This document shows, piece after piece, positions 36,352 to 47,577 of a DNA stretch of 64,000 nt. A program made the position numbers and the translations under genes. The stretch is from Mucor racemosus (taxonomy: Eukaryota > Mucoromycota > Mucoromycetes > Mucorales > Mucoraceae), in the NCBI GenBank assembly GCA_027405735.1, contig JAPEHQ010000017.1, forward strand, positions 751,501-815,500, read 5' to 3'. Under the pieces are notes generated by a model, which was given only the letters and a program-made list of their open reading frames with translations, was not told the origin of the DNA and did not search any database. The first letter of the stretch is position 1. Every line of letters starts with the position of its first letter.

Positions 36352-39203
36352 TCAGTTAGGCAGTAGCTCTCTTTCCCATTTTTTCAAAAGGACAAGCTTT
36401 TCCCCCAATTCTGGGTCTAATCTTGGTCTTTGATTATTTATACTTCTTTTTGCAACTGAAAACAGTCTTTCGGAGGCAACGCTGGTTGATGGAATGGCTA
36501 AGTAAATGCTGGCGTATTCAGACAAATAGGGGAATGCATTTTTGTTTCTTTGCCAATACGTTAAAGGTCTAGATGTATAATGATACCCGTCAATAATATT
36601 TTTAGATGTAAAGTTATTATTTTCAAATCTTTGGTCATAACCAAACTCTTGCAAATTGTCTACATCTTGAAATTCTGTATTGGGGTCATAACGGAATGTC
36701 AAGGTTTCTGCTGGAAAATCTTCCTTCTCATCCAGGTTAATATACGCCTTTAACTCGTCGTAATGCCTATTCACAAATTCATCCTCCTGTTCACAGATAG
36801 CACCAGTATTTCTTTTTTTTGGATAAATTGTAGCATTTGCAATTCTTCTTTTCTTTGTGAACATTACAATTGTGTCATCCTCTTCATTGCTGTCATTGTC
36901 GTCTTGGATGGAGAAACTGGATTCTACTACCTCTGTTGTTGCCGATGATGATGATGCTGCTGCTAATGTTGTTGTTGATGTTGATGCTCTTGTTACTGAT
37001 GCTCTTGTAGTTGTTTCTGTTTCTGCTGGAGATGACGCTAATTGATTATATTTCATACGTAGAAAATCCTTGAATCCTTTCTTACAAATATTTCTTTGTT
37101 CTTCAGCAATATCATGCTCCCAATCTTCATCAGCCCAATAATGGAATTTAAGCATTGGATCGAGCATTGTTGCAATACTATATACGGGACTTTCATCTGT
37201 TTTACGATAGTATTTTGACAATTTTTCTACTGCTTCATCAACGGCGTTTGTTAATTCAGCATCATACTCATGCTCTTCTCTGAACTCCAATAGCAAGTCA
37301 AACAAATTGTTGAATAAAGGTATTGTCCTATTCATTGTGGTATGACTATGGATGTACAGTATCGTTAATTTTTACTATATTATTACATACGATTATATGT
37401 ATTAATTTTTGATATTTACCTCTGAGTGCTCAGCCAATTTGTTGCAACATAAAATCTCAACAACAATTTTTCGACACTGGCCAGGAACTTGATTTCTTCA
37501 GGATTCAAGTAGTAATTTTCTCTAGCATATTCATCTAAATTGATAGCATAATTGTATGCGTTTTTAACTTTAAGAAATCGCTTAATCATAGCATGGCTTG
37601 AGTTCCACCTGGTAGGACAATCGATGATGGGGGCTAATTTAGGCATATTGTACCTCTGACAATATTCTTCAAATGCGACTTTTAAATTACTGTGATGCTT
37701 TATTCTTTTTAATCCGTCGCGAAGCTTGTTGATTATCGAAGTGTCATTACTAGAATTGGAGTTCTCAGTTGGTGCTGATTTTAAGCATTTAAGAAAGTTG
37801 TGAGAAACAAGATTGATTATATGGTTGAAACAAGGCAATTGTCCTTCATCGGCACGAAACTTGGTGCATTCCTCATTTCTTTGTTTAACCAGCTCGTCTA
37901 TCTTCTTGCACATTGACTTGTTATTAGATGCATTATCACATGTAATGGTGAATACTGAATTTAGCACTTTACTGCCATAAGAATTTAGTATTTGTACAAT
38001 TTTTTCAGCCAGAACATCTCCTGTTGCCATACAACAATAAAGATTAGAATTGAAGCAATTACAATATACTATATTTCTAATACCTGTATGCGACGAGTTG
38101 CCTAAATCTACCAATCCTAATGTTAATTGCACTGGTGCCCATGTTTTTTTATCAATATAATGTGCTGTAAGCGACAGAAAACTACCACCTATGACAAACT
38201 TTAGTTTCAGGAACTTTTTGAAAGTAAGTTTAGTATATATTATTACCAGTAGGTGCTGTCCAAACATCTGTAGTTAATGATATATATTGCTCTCCTTGAA
38301 GTAGTGTGGCAACCTTAAGCTTCATTTCAGTATAATAATCAATGACATTTGTTTTAACTGTGCCTTTTAATGGTAATTTAATAGTCTTCAAAACGCTAAG
38401 GTCTCTACTTCGAGCACAGAAATCAAGAAGATCTTGCATAGTATTGCATTGGTCAAAAAAACTTAATGGAAGCTGTTTGTCAATGACAAATTTAAGCACC
38501 AGTTGGTTAAATATATCTTGTTTAAAAGGCAATTTGCATGCTGAACGAGAGCCGAGGTTTGAAATACAGGTGGCGTTAGGGCTATAATTTATTAGCTTTT
38601 CCATGATAAAATCATGTCTGTAATTTAGCTGATCGGAAATGTCGTCAAAATGTAAGTTTAATGTATCCAACTGAGTCTTCACTTGAATTTGAAGGTCTTG
38701 ATCTAAAATTGTAAAAAATTAGAAATTGAACATTACAACGTCAAGTATTTGGCAATTACATACTTATAATGTCAGTAACATTATGTTTTTTTTTCCAAAT
38801 GCCTACGAAGCGCAGATGTGGAGCTAGTTTTTCCAGACTTATAAACCGCCATACAACCACCAGTCTCGCGTCTGTTAAAGGTACAATAGAGATTTTTATT
38901 TAAGGGTACACCGTAGCAGTAGAGAAACCACCAAGCACTATTGTCAGCCTCACTTTGTTGTTTCTTGTATTCCGTCTGGTATAGTATGTGGCATCCGCTT
39001 ATTGGTATGGTAAGTAATTTTGTATTGTCATTTTCACACATTAAAGATTCATGGCTGACTTGGTTGTGAGAATATGCCAAGTTATTTAAGTCTTCAATAT
39101 GCTCATCAAGCGACATATTTTGATTCATATAGTTTGTCATAGCTGTTGTTGAACCACGATCATCTTCGATACTCATTTGACTTGAACTGTTGTACGAACT
39201 CAT
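36352..39203 (-). pseudogene. hAT transposase with BED finger, one frameshift
   Basis: Minus-strand exons cover about 39203-38775, 38704-38260, 38200-38097, 38033-37416 and 37350-36352. In order: a BED-type zinc finger (two Cys and an RRHLEKK.H end), the RNase H-like core with the first Asp in LTTDVWTAP and the second in TCDNASNN, a CPTRWNSS block, and the C-terminal hAT dimerisation domain with SVASERLFS and a leucine-rich end. Introns show GT-AG sites. In the first exon a run of nine A (38785-38793 on the plus strand as T) shifts the frame just before the last zinc-binding His; eight A would keep it open. The copy may be recently inactivated, or the run may be miscounted. Exon edges are approximate. 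Confidence 0.85.
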
Positions 39204-39522
39204 TTTTAAATTTGTTCAAGCGAATTAATTTAAGATATGCTTGATTAAAGTAATGTAAAGTGATTTATTAGCTTCTATGTCGAGTTCTAATGTTATGAAC
39301 AGCACTCTTATTTATTGACTTACCAGAATATGTTTAGGTTAAATAAAAACTAGAAATTTAATCAAGTAAAGAGATATCGTTTATTGGAATGAAATTAATA
39401 GGGTTTATATACTATTTGATTTGGGGAATTAATGATGTGATAAGGTAGTTTAGATGTTATTTAATATTAGTGTGTTATGCTGATATATCATGTTGGAATA
39501 TCGCACTGGCGTGTTATGCTTT

Positions 39523-39602
39523 TGTACCATGCCTCTATACCATGCCTCTATACCATGCTTCTATACCATGCTTCTATGCCATACTTCTATACCATGCTTT
39601 TA
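39523..39602. repeat. 13 bp tandem repeat
   Basis: About six imperfect copies of ATACCATGCTTCT inside the hAT element, upstream of the transposase start. Confidence 0.85.
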
Positions 39603-39955
39603 GGAGCATGGTATAGTTAATATTCAATTAAGTAACTTCCGGTTCCGAATCTGTTACTGTTTACTTTTTTGGATTTGACATGATCCGGTTTAAAGATGAT
39701 ACATCATTTACTGTATATTAAAAAAAATAATCAGCAGTAACTTAATTTGCATTTGATTTATTCATTTATGCATTATGCATACTAAATAATAAGTATAATA
39801 ATCTTAAATTTGAGCACCAATTGAAGTTTTAATTAAATGTCAAACAAAAAGAAATTAAGTTAACCATTTCCAACCATCAATCATATGATAAGCCCATTCT
39901 CTTATTCTACTTATAAACAAGGTTTAGGAGCATAAGTAGGGTACACAGTACATAC

Positions 39956-40438
39956 TGCAGTGAAATAATGATGTAAAAAAGCGATAAAGAATACTGTTAA
40001 AATCATTCTTTATTAAAGTATGGATAATGTGCAATAAAATGGTTATTCTACGTCTCTATTTATATTATTTGGTGTTTATTTACTATCTGGCAATTGTATT
40101 GCAATTGCCAACAATTCCATTAATTTTGAGTATAAATGTTGGGTTGTTTGGTTGCTGATTTGGTGAATCAAGAACGGTGTTTTAAATATAGTTTGTCAAT
40201 CATGCTTTCAGAACAGCTCTTACTTGTTCTACTCGATAAGCATGTACTTTTTGTATTCTTTATTTGGGATATCCTATATTACTTTAGTATTTTAACATCT
40301 CTTATTCGAGTATTATACCCTTGCTATCTTCATGTAATTGTCTATTTATTATACAGTCTTATCTTTGATAGCATGGTTTCAATGAGATGACATTTAATTT
40401 AGGTATTTTATGATGGGAATCTAGCTTAGTTCACTTCA
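39956..40438. mobile_element. LTR-like element of family B inside the hAT element
   Basis: 483 bp beginning TGCAGTGAAATAA and ending CACTTCA, flanked by the 5 bp direct repeat CATAC (39951-39955 and 40439-40443). Related copies lie at 46196 and 55819. TG...CA ends plus a 5 bp duplication point to a solo LTR; no internal region of this family is in the window. Confidence 0.8.
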
Positions 40439-40443
40439 CATAC

Positions 40444-41937
40444 GTACCGCATATGAAATTATTTTACCCAGTAACCTGTGCATTAATAATTAATACCGCG
40501 AAAATGTAGAATAGAGACCAATTAGTAGGATGCATCTAACATGCTCTTCATTTTCGACATGAAATAAGCATAATTTACAGTTACCTTGACTTTATTATTA
40601 TGATACTTGGGTAAATTGAGTACTTTGAATGAACAGAAATTATATATTTGTTGATCGATATTGGTTATTGTTGGTAGCCAATAGATTTGCCAGAAATGCC
40701 AAATGTAAAACTAAAATTATTGAGTGATTTACAGAATGACTAATAAAAAGGTTATTAAGTTGTTCGTAAACAAATCCATTTTTTATACAAATATCTTGAG
40801 GCTATACATAATCTCCATAAATTTAGTATGGAATTAACATTTGAACTGAAACAAATAATAAACTTCCATAGTAACAATTATTCGATCGTCTGTTGTTGAT
40901 TGTTGTTGCATTGATCGCATTAAAAAACTCTTTCATTATTTGTCGCGAATATACTATGAACTATCCTATTTGTGTATTTTTGACACCTGGCATGTGCCTC
41001 ACGTTGCATGGAACAAATGCTTCTGGATCTATCAGAATTACAATATTCTAAATACAGACAAGTCTAGTAAATTCTATTGTTTAGTAACTGATTCCTGTAA
41101 TCCAGGAACTAACAATGAAACATAACTTATAACAATACAGTATTACCATCGAAACAACATTTTATTTCCATAAGCATTCATTATTATTGTCACATTTAAT
41201 GGATCCCTTTCCATTAGATCTTATCACATAATTCCAATAGCTATGCGATAATTCACATTACATGCTGTTTCAGCAATGCATGAATTAGTTTCAATTTCAA
41301 TTGCACAGCTCATAGAAATATGCAAATGTCAAAACAGATATTGAACTTGATGAGTGAAGATATCTGCTCTCATTTTTTATCACTTTATTATACTGTATCT
41401 CTTCAGTAAATCATACAGTAGGGCAACTTCCAATTATTATAAAATACATCTATTCCTATATTATCTACATTTAAAAATAGTAAGTGTTGGCCAAAAGATA
41501 ATTGTGCTCATTACAAGCTATATCAATCTACATTCAATACATCTTAGTAAACAATACTTTTTACATTAATTTTAACTATATAAAGTCTCAATAAATAACT
41601 TTTGTATAAAAGCTCCTTATGATGATTCAAACCAGCTTATCTGCATTATAATGAAGTGTGCTCTTGGTCAAATATTATGGTCAAAATAATGTGATTTTTA
41701 ATATTAGAGATATTGATGAACATTGGTTGAAGGAAGGTTGGTGTTCTTATTTATAAATTAGATATTTATTAAGGATATAAATAAGGATATAAAGGGGAAG
41801 AAAGACAGATAATTCTACAAGGAATAATGGAATGATTTCCTTGCAGTATTGATTATAGGAACATTTGGAATGAGGATTAGTGCTATGAATTATTATAGTG
41901 ATAATTTGATTCATTATATGCGTGTAAATAAATAAAA
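40444..41937. other. Right arm of hAT element, no gene recognised
   Basis: AT-rich; short ORFs (40940-41125, 41354-41569) have no motifs. Probably non-coding transposon sequence. Confidence 0.4.
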
Positions 41938-42210
41938 ACTCGAAAGCTCGAAGAAAACTCGAGAACTCGAGAAAAACTCGAGAACTCGAGAAAAACTCGA
42001 CAACTCGAAGGAAACTCGATGACTCGAAAAAACTCGACAGCTCGAGAAAACTCGACAACTCGAGAAAAACTCGACAGCTCGAGGAAAACTCGACAGCTCG
42101 AACAGCTCGATTAGTAGCTCGACTCGACTCGAGGCTCGCGAGCTTTGTTTATGCAATCTCGAGTTGGCTCGCAGGCTCGAGTAAAACTCGACTCGACTCG
42201 ACTCGAAAGG
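41938..42210. repeat. Right subterminal CTCGAC/CTCGAG minisatellite
   Basis: Units of GAAAAACTCGACAACTCGAG type, A-rich on the plus strand as in the left array, so the two arrays are in direct rather than inverted orientation although the outermost ends are inverted. Confidence 0.9.
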
Positions 42211-42686
42211 CTCGACTCCAATACTACCACCAAGTGCCATATTTTGTCACCTTCTACGGTATCAATACATCTTACAATATATTTAATACGACATGTGTTG
42301 AAATGCAAAGTCGATATCAGATATATAAAAAAATCTTAGCGTACTAGGTTTGTCCAGCAATTAGCAAGAACGCTTGGACATCAATTATGACACCATACTA
42401 TTATTTGATCTCATCAGTTAATTAATCAAGTAGCTATCAAATCGACATCCAAGCACATTCAACATTCAACGCAGCATTGAGACAAGACAACTCACAAGCT
42501 CTGCAAGCACGGTTAAACTATGATTGATCCATTTCAATACCTAAGTTACTATCAGCCAGATCTATTTGGATGGTTTAATGGCGCCTTCTTATTAAATTTA
42601 CATATTAGGATCTCAATGTCAAATCAATATAAAAGGTCATACTATTTTTTATATATCTAAATGATTGATATCTTGTTTTTTATTAT

Positions 42687-43835
42687 ACATTACGGCCGAC
42701 CTGTACTGCACAAGATGATTTCGTTGTCCCCAGTTGGTGGGCTGCACATTATAGCCTGAGCTGTTGTGCCCACTGAATATGGCTAAAAAGGTAGCAAGAT
42801 GCACATGGACACAACAACAAAAAACTGTACACGAGCACAATGCTAAGGCTGTATGTGCAGAATTATAGATTCTGTCCATGTGCGTGACATTAATTCCATG
42901 TGTGCATAATAATAAAAACCCTACGTTCTCCGTGATATAATCACTTGTAGTCTTTATTTTATTTGTATTGGAAATAATCATTATCTACATATAACTCTCA
43001 GTATGGGCACAAATTGGTCTGTACAAGAGCATCATCGTGCCGTTCTCAAAATTCCATTGCATTTTTTTACTGGAATGGGTTTTTAAATTACATTTGTTTT
43101 TATTAATATAGATTATAGACAATACAATTCAATACGTTGTTGATGTGGAGTGTGGAGCAATATATGCAAGGACCAATATATTTACGATTATCATTATTTG
43201 TAAATATGTTTGTAGTTGTAATGTTTGCAACAACAATGTTTTTTTTTTTCGGGAATAAACAGCTCAAATAGCGCTTAATGCTTAAATTTATACTGCAAGG
43301 CAAATCTAAGATTATAAATATTACTTTATCACCACTCATAAAATTTAAACAAATTAACCTTCTTTAAACTTACTATTTTAGTTTACAATTGTCAGCTGTA
43401 AAAAGATTTTTTTCCAAGTACAGTATATATACAATCAAAACTATTATGGTAATTAGGCAAGACATTGATTGCTCTTTTTTTTTTTTTTGTGTTTCTATAT
43501 CATTTGAAATTTTATCACTTTCCTGAAATATTTCGTGAGTTTGTAGCCAGTTCTAGCTTTTCAATGAGTAGATATATATGTCATTATCGCCTACGATTTG
43601 ATCTGGTAATCAAGGTATACGTCCAACAATACAGTAGTAAATAATGATGCTTGATTTTAGACTTCAATTAAATAAAAATATTAGTCTTTAATATAACGAC
43701 TGCTACCTATATTAAAAACATTAATCCCTTATGTTAGCATGCGTATTCAGATAGAAGAAAAGAATACCAGCTTGATAATCTGATACATATGCCTTATCAA
43801 AAGGTGAATATATCCTTGGAATATGAAAGCAAAAA
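42687..43835. other. Spacer in the transposon nest, nothing recognised
   Basis: No ORF with known motifs. The open frame at 42649-42981 (minus) overlaps LTR sequence and looks non-coding. A run of T near 43478 and other low-complexity tracts are present. Confidence 0.35.
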
Positions 43836-45324
43836 GAGAGAAACAACACACGTAGAACGAAAAGGATTTTCAAGGCTTTATATTATTTAGCGCAATTAAA
43901 ACCCTACTAAATTACACATTTCAGCCAATTTAAAAGCAGTGTGGAACAGGTAGAGATATTTTCGGAAAAAAAAGTATAAAAAAACAATAGGAATTCAACT
44001 AGATAACGTTAGGTTTTTATTACCAAGTAGAACTTAATTGACTCTTCTTCTTTGAAAGGAAGATGTCCTTCTATTTATACATAATTTCTAATCGAATTAC
44101 CAATTTAGAACATTTTTCAAACCATGATGTTCAACATGCAAGTCAAGCAAGGTCATATTCCATGCGTTTATTATCATGCTACTATTGAATCATAGAAGCA
44201 TGATTCTAATATATCCACACAATATCCAAATGCTCATTCTTTCGGTAAATCACAGGTCAATAATTATAATTTGCTAGGATCCACATCTCGGTTATAAGAT
44301 TACTTGCTGTATCAATCAGACATGTCAAATCAAAAAAGTGATTCCTGATTTATCCCAGCGGTAATTCAAGTTAGACACCAGATGAAATGGAGATCTAAAT
44401 GGATGTAATCCACAGGCAGCATTACAGCGCATCAACCCATAAACTAAACAAAATAGGCAATATCTGTTATCATGGAAACATGCATTTTCTACCAGAAAAG
44501 CCGGCTGTCATATCATACATTCATTAAAAAATTGCAAAAGCGAGCCCGTAGAGCGACGCCGTAATTGAGCATAGCAAGATTGGACGGCTAAGTCGTCTCT
44601 TATACAGGTATATCTAAGTTTTAAATAAAAAGGCATTTTTTTCTCAACTTTTCTTATATTTAACCACGTACGGTCTGAAAATTCAGACTTTGTAGCGGAC
44701 ATTTTTCGGGGCTCATTTTATCCTTACTAACACTCGTGATTTTCATCAAAAAACAGAAAAATCAAATTTTGATAACCAAATCAACGTTTAAATATATTAC
44801 ATTGTGAGAGAAAATTGTAGCCATAGCTAATACAAGTTTTATAAAAGCTTAATATTAAATATTAAGTAATGAAGCTTTGTACTTTTGCCCTAAAAACGGA
44901 TTTTTGGTTAAAGGATTTTCATGTGATATTTTGCAATAAAAAGGTTTGTTATTTTTTATTGAGCAAATAGAGCGCTAAGTTCTGTATATGTGTATATTTT
45001 TTGTTTTTATGATTGATAGCATAATTAACTCTAGATTTGCAAAATCAGAAAAAAAAATTAAAAAATGGTAAAATTGATGATCTGGACAAGAATAATTTTT
45101 AAAATTAATATTCCGCTTATAAGCCTTGTAAGTCTTAAAAATAAGAGATTTTATAATACTTGAAAACTTTTTCAAGAATTTACGATGCTGTACCCACTTG
45201 ATTCAAGCTTATTACTGCAAATCTTTATAAATGTTAATATTGTATGGTAGTTTATTTGATGATAGTATAGTTTTACTTTATAATTATTGCGCTAGAGGTA
45301 ATTTACATTGACTTTTAGACTTAC
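43836..45324 (-). repeat. Dispersed repeat D, inverted copy with insertion
   Basis: Matches 17225-16226 in reverse. The match is continuous except for 43939-44414, an extra 476 bp segment. Its outer end at 45325 continues into the dynein intermediate chain fragment, as in the other copy. Confidence 0.8.
43939..44414. mobile_element. 476 bp insertion in repeat D, possible solo LTR
   Basis: Absent from the matching place in the copy at 17125. It begins TGTGGA and ends TCCACA, an inverted 6 bp pair with TG...CA ends, and is bordered by AGCAG on the left and GGCAG on the right, an imperfect 5 bp duplication. No ORF of note. Confidence 0.55.
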
Positions 45325-45580
45325 AGTCTCCAATATTATTATAAACATAAACATGGCCATCACTGGAACCCATTGCCGCCGTTTTACCCTCTTTGTACCA
45401 AGCCAATTTATTCAATGATTCAATGCTTTACCAGAACCAACTTAAGCAGCACTTACAAATGGCTCCTCGGTATTTTCATTCAAATTCCATAAATTAAATT
45501 GACTGGTTCCATCTACAGTAGTATCAAACGTATCATCAGCCCGCTTTATGATAAACGTCAATCTAAAATCAGAAACATCA
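45325..45580 (-). pseudogene. Dynein intermediate chain fragment (WD40), decayed
   Basis: The minus strand reads a DGT...LWNLNENTEEP block, then after a stop and a frame slip ALN..LNKLAWYKEGKTAAMGSS and DGHVYVY. The order and spacing match the last two WD repeats of cytoplasmic dynein intermediate chains (DLWNLNNDTEVP; ALN(R/K)xxW; then (V/I)YD). Stops and a duplicated CATTGAAT show decay. The same gene end borders the other copy of repeat D, so the fragment seems to travel with the repeat. Confidence 0.75.
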
Positions 45581-45603
45581 CATTGCCATTGTTATAGGCT
45601 ATG

Positions 45604-46135
45604 TGTTGTATTCCGCCTACTAGTAGTATCATACATTATCACCTACTACAGTATCAATACATCTTACAATCTATTTACTACGACATGTATTGAAGTGCAA
45701 GTCTTGATATCGGATATAAGAAACTCCTAGCGTACCAAGTTTAATCCAGTAATTACCAAGAACGCTTGTATCTCAATTATGACACCACATTACTTCATCG
45801 CAGCAGTTAACCAATCAAGTAGCTATCAAATCAACATCCAAGCATATTTAGCGCAGCATTGAAACAAGATAACTCACAAGTTCTGCAAGAACGGTTAAAT
45901 TATGATTGATCCATTTCGATTTATAGATTACTATCAAACAGATCTAATGGTTCAATAGTGCCTTAAATTACATCTCAGGATCTCAATGTCAAATCAATAT
46001 AAAAGGCCATACTTTTATATCTAAATAAACGATATCTTGTTTTTATTATACAGCTGAAGAACTGATTCATTACTCATTCTTTTATAATTGTATTCTTTTT
46101 TAAGTATTATTTATCAATCCTGAAAATATACGACA
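45604..46135 (+). mobile_element. Solo LTR of family A
   Basis: 532 bp beginning TGTTGTATTCCGCC and ending TATACGACA, flanked by the 5 bp duplication CTATG (45599-45603 and 46136-46140). It is the same family as the LTRs of the gypsy element at 46704-53754, in opposite orientation. Formed by recombination between two LTRs. Confidence 0.92.
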
Positions 46136-46195
46136 CTATGAAAAGCTTGATTTTTAATAATACAGCAATTAAATGAAAAACAAGATGATACTAAT

Positions 46196-46703
46196 TGCAG
46201 TAAAAAGGAGTAAAATTTTATAAAAAAAAGCTTTAAAAAAGATACTGTTTAAATCCTTCTTTATTTAATTATGGATAATCTACAATAAAATACTACAGTA
46301 TTTCTACTTCTCTATTTATATTATTTGGTTATTGATATTTGTCTGGCAGTTGTTCTGTCGACTTTCAGTTATTCCGCAATTTTGAATATATTATTGGGTT
46401 GTTGAGTCCTTGATTTACTTGATCAAGGGTGGCTCTTAAATTGGCTTTTTTTGACAACCTCAGTTGTCAATCATGCGTTCAGAACAGCCCTTACTTGTTC
46501 TATTTGATTCGCATGAAATTTTTAGGTTTTTTTATGTATAATACAACACATTATGAATACCCTTGGTATCTTTGATACATTAGAATATCCTTGGCTATTT
46601 ATGGTTTATATCCATAATCTCTTATTTGAATTGCATGGCATGGTTTCAAATGAGATGACTTTTAATTTATTATGTGGAGAAATACTACCTAGTTCAGCAC
46701 ACT
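46196..46703. mobile_element. Solo LTR of family B, cut by the gypsy element
   Basis: Begins TGCAGTAAAA and runs to GTTCAGCACACT, where the gypsy element enters. The LTR's last bases and its duplication resume at 53755. The 5 bp repeat CTAAT lies at 46191-46195 and, beyond the gypsy element, at 53758-53762. Excising gypsy plus one ACACT restores a TG...CA element with matching duplications. Confidence 0.85.
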
Positions 46704-47232
46704 TGTCGTATATTTTCAGGATTGATAAATATTACTTAAAAAAGAATACAATTATAAAAGAATGAGTAATTAATCAGTTCTTCAACTGTATAATAAAAAC
46801 AAGATATCGTTTATTTAGATGTAAAAGTATGGCCTTTTATATTGATTAGACATTGAGATCCTGAGATGTAATTTAAGGCACTATTGAACTATTGGATCTG
46901 TTTGATAGTAATCTATGGATTGAAATGGATCAATCATAATTTAACCGTTCTTGCAGAGCTTGTGAGTTGTGTTGTTTCAATGCTGCGCTAAATATGCTTG
47001 GATGTTGATTTGATAACTACTTGATTGGTTAACTGCTGGGATGAAATAATGTGGTGTCATAATTGAGGTCCAAGCGTTCTTGGTAATTACTGGATTAAAC
47101 TTGGTACGCTAGGAGTTTCTTATATCCGATATCAAGACTTGCACTTCAATACATGTCGTAGTCAATAGATTGTAAGATGTATTGATACTGTAGAAGGTGA
47201 TAATGTATGATACTAGTAGGTGGAATACAACA
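46704..47232 (-). repeat. 3' LTR of the gypsy element (family A)
   Basis: 529 bp, TGTCG...AACA on the plus strand, apparently identical base for base to 53226-53754 by eye. In the element's own sense it starts TGTTG and ends CGACA. Confidence 0.95.
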
Positions 47233-47234
47233 TT

Positions 47235-47248
47235 GCTCCCCCCCAGCC
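47235..47248 (-). promoter_or_regulatory. Polypurine tract of the gypsy element
   Basis: GGCTGGGGGGGAG in element sense, two to three bases before the 3' LTR. It fits the plus-strand primer site. Confidence 0.75.
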
Positions 47249-47577
47249 TTCTACGAGATAAAACCGGGAAGTGGGTTTTGTAGATCATGTTTCAAATTAA
47301 TTTAAAGACGCAGATCTTGGGAAAATTAATTCAAAAATGAGGATAGGCATAAAGAAAAGAGTTGACATGACCAGGATAGAAAAGAAAAGACCAATTTGAA
47401 GTAGATGAGGCACCAGTATAAATGAGAAAACCAGAGAAGTAAAGTAGTATAAATTTGGTATAAGATGAAAGCGTTGAAGAGCTTGTAGTGATCGATAAAA
47501 ACCTTTGGAAAAAACCTTGGCAGGAAAAAAAATAAAAAAAGTAAGGAAAAGATTACTACAACTATTTGCTTGATGAA

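Larger units (their letters stand above)
35782..42226 (-). mobile_element. hAT DNA transposon, 6.4 kb
   Basis: The termini are TAGGATTGGCAACGAGTCGAG at the left and CTCGACTCCAATACTA at the right, roughly inverted. They are flanked by the exact 8 bp direct repeat CCACCAAG (35774-35781 and 42227-42234), the duplication length of hAT elements. A spliced hAT transposase lies on the minus strand at 36352-39203. Arrays of CTCGA-type repeats occupy both subterminal regions. A 483 bp LTR-like element is inserted at 39956-40438. About 2 kb at the right side has no recognisable gene. Confidence 0.9.
35766..42686 (+). repeat. LTR of family A split by a hAT transposon
   Basis: The LTR start TGTTGTATGCCACCAAG is at 35766-35781 and the LTR resumes at 42235 after a repeated CCACCAAG. 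Removing the hAT element and one duplication restores a sequence collinear with the solo LTR at 45604-46135. The 3' end is lost near 42686, where the match stops in the TTATTATACA region. Confidence 0.8.
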
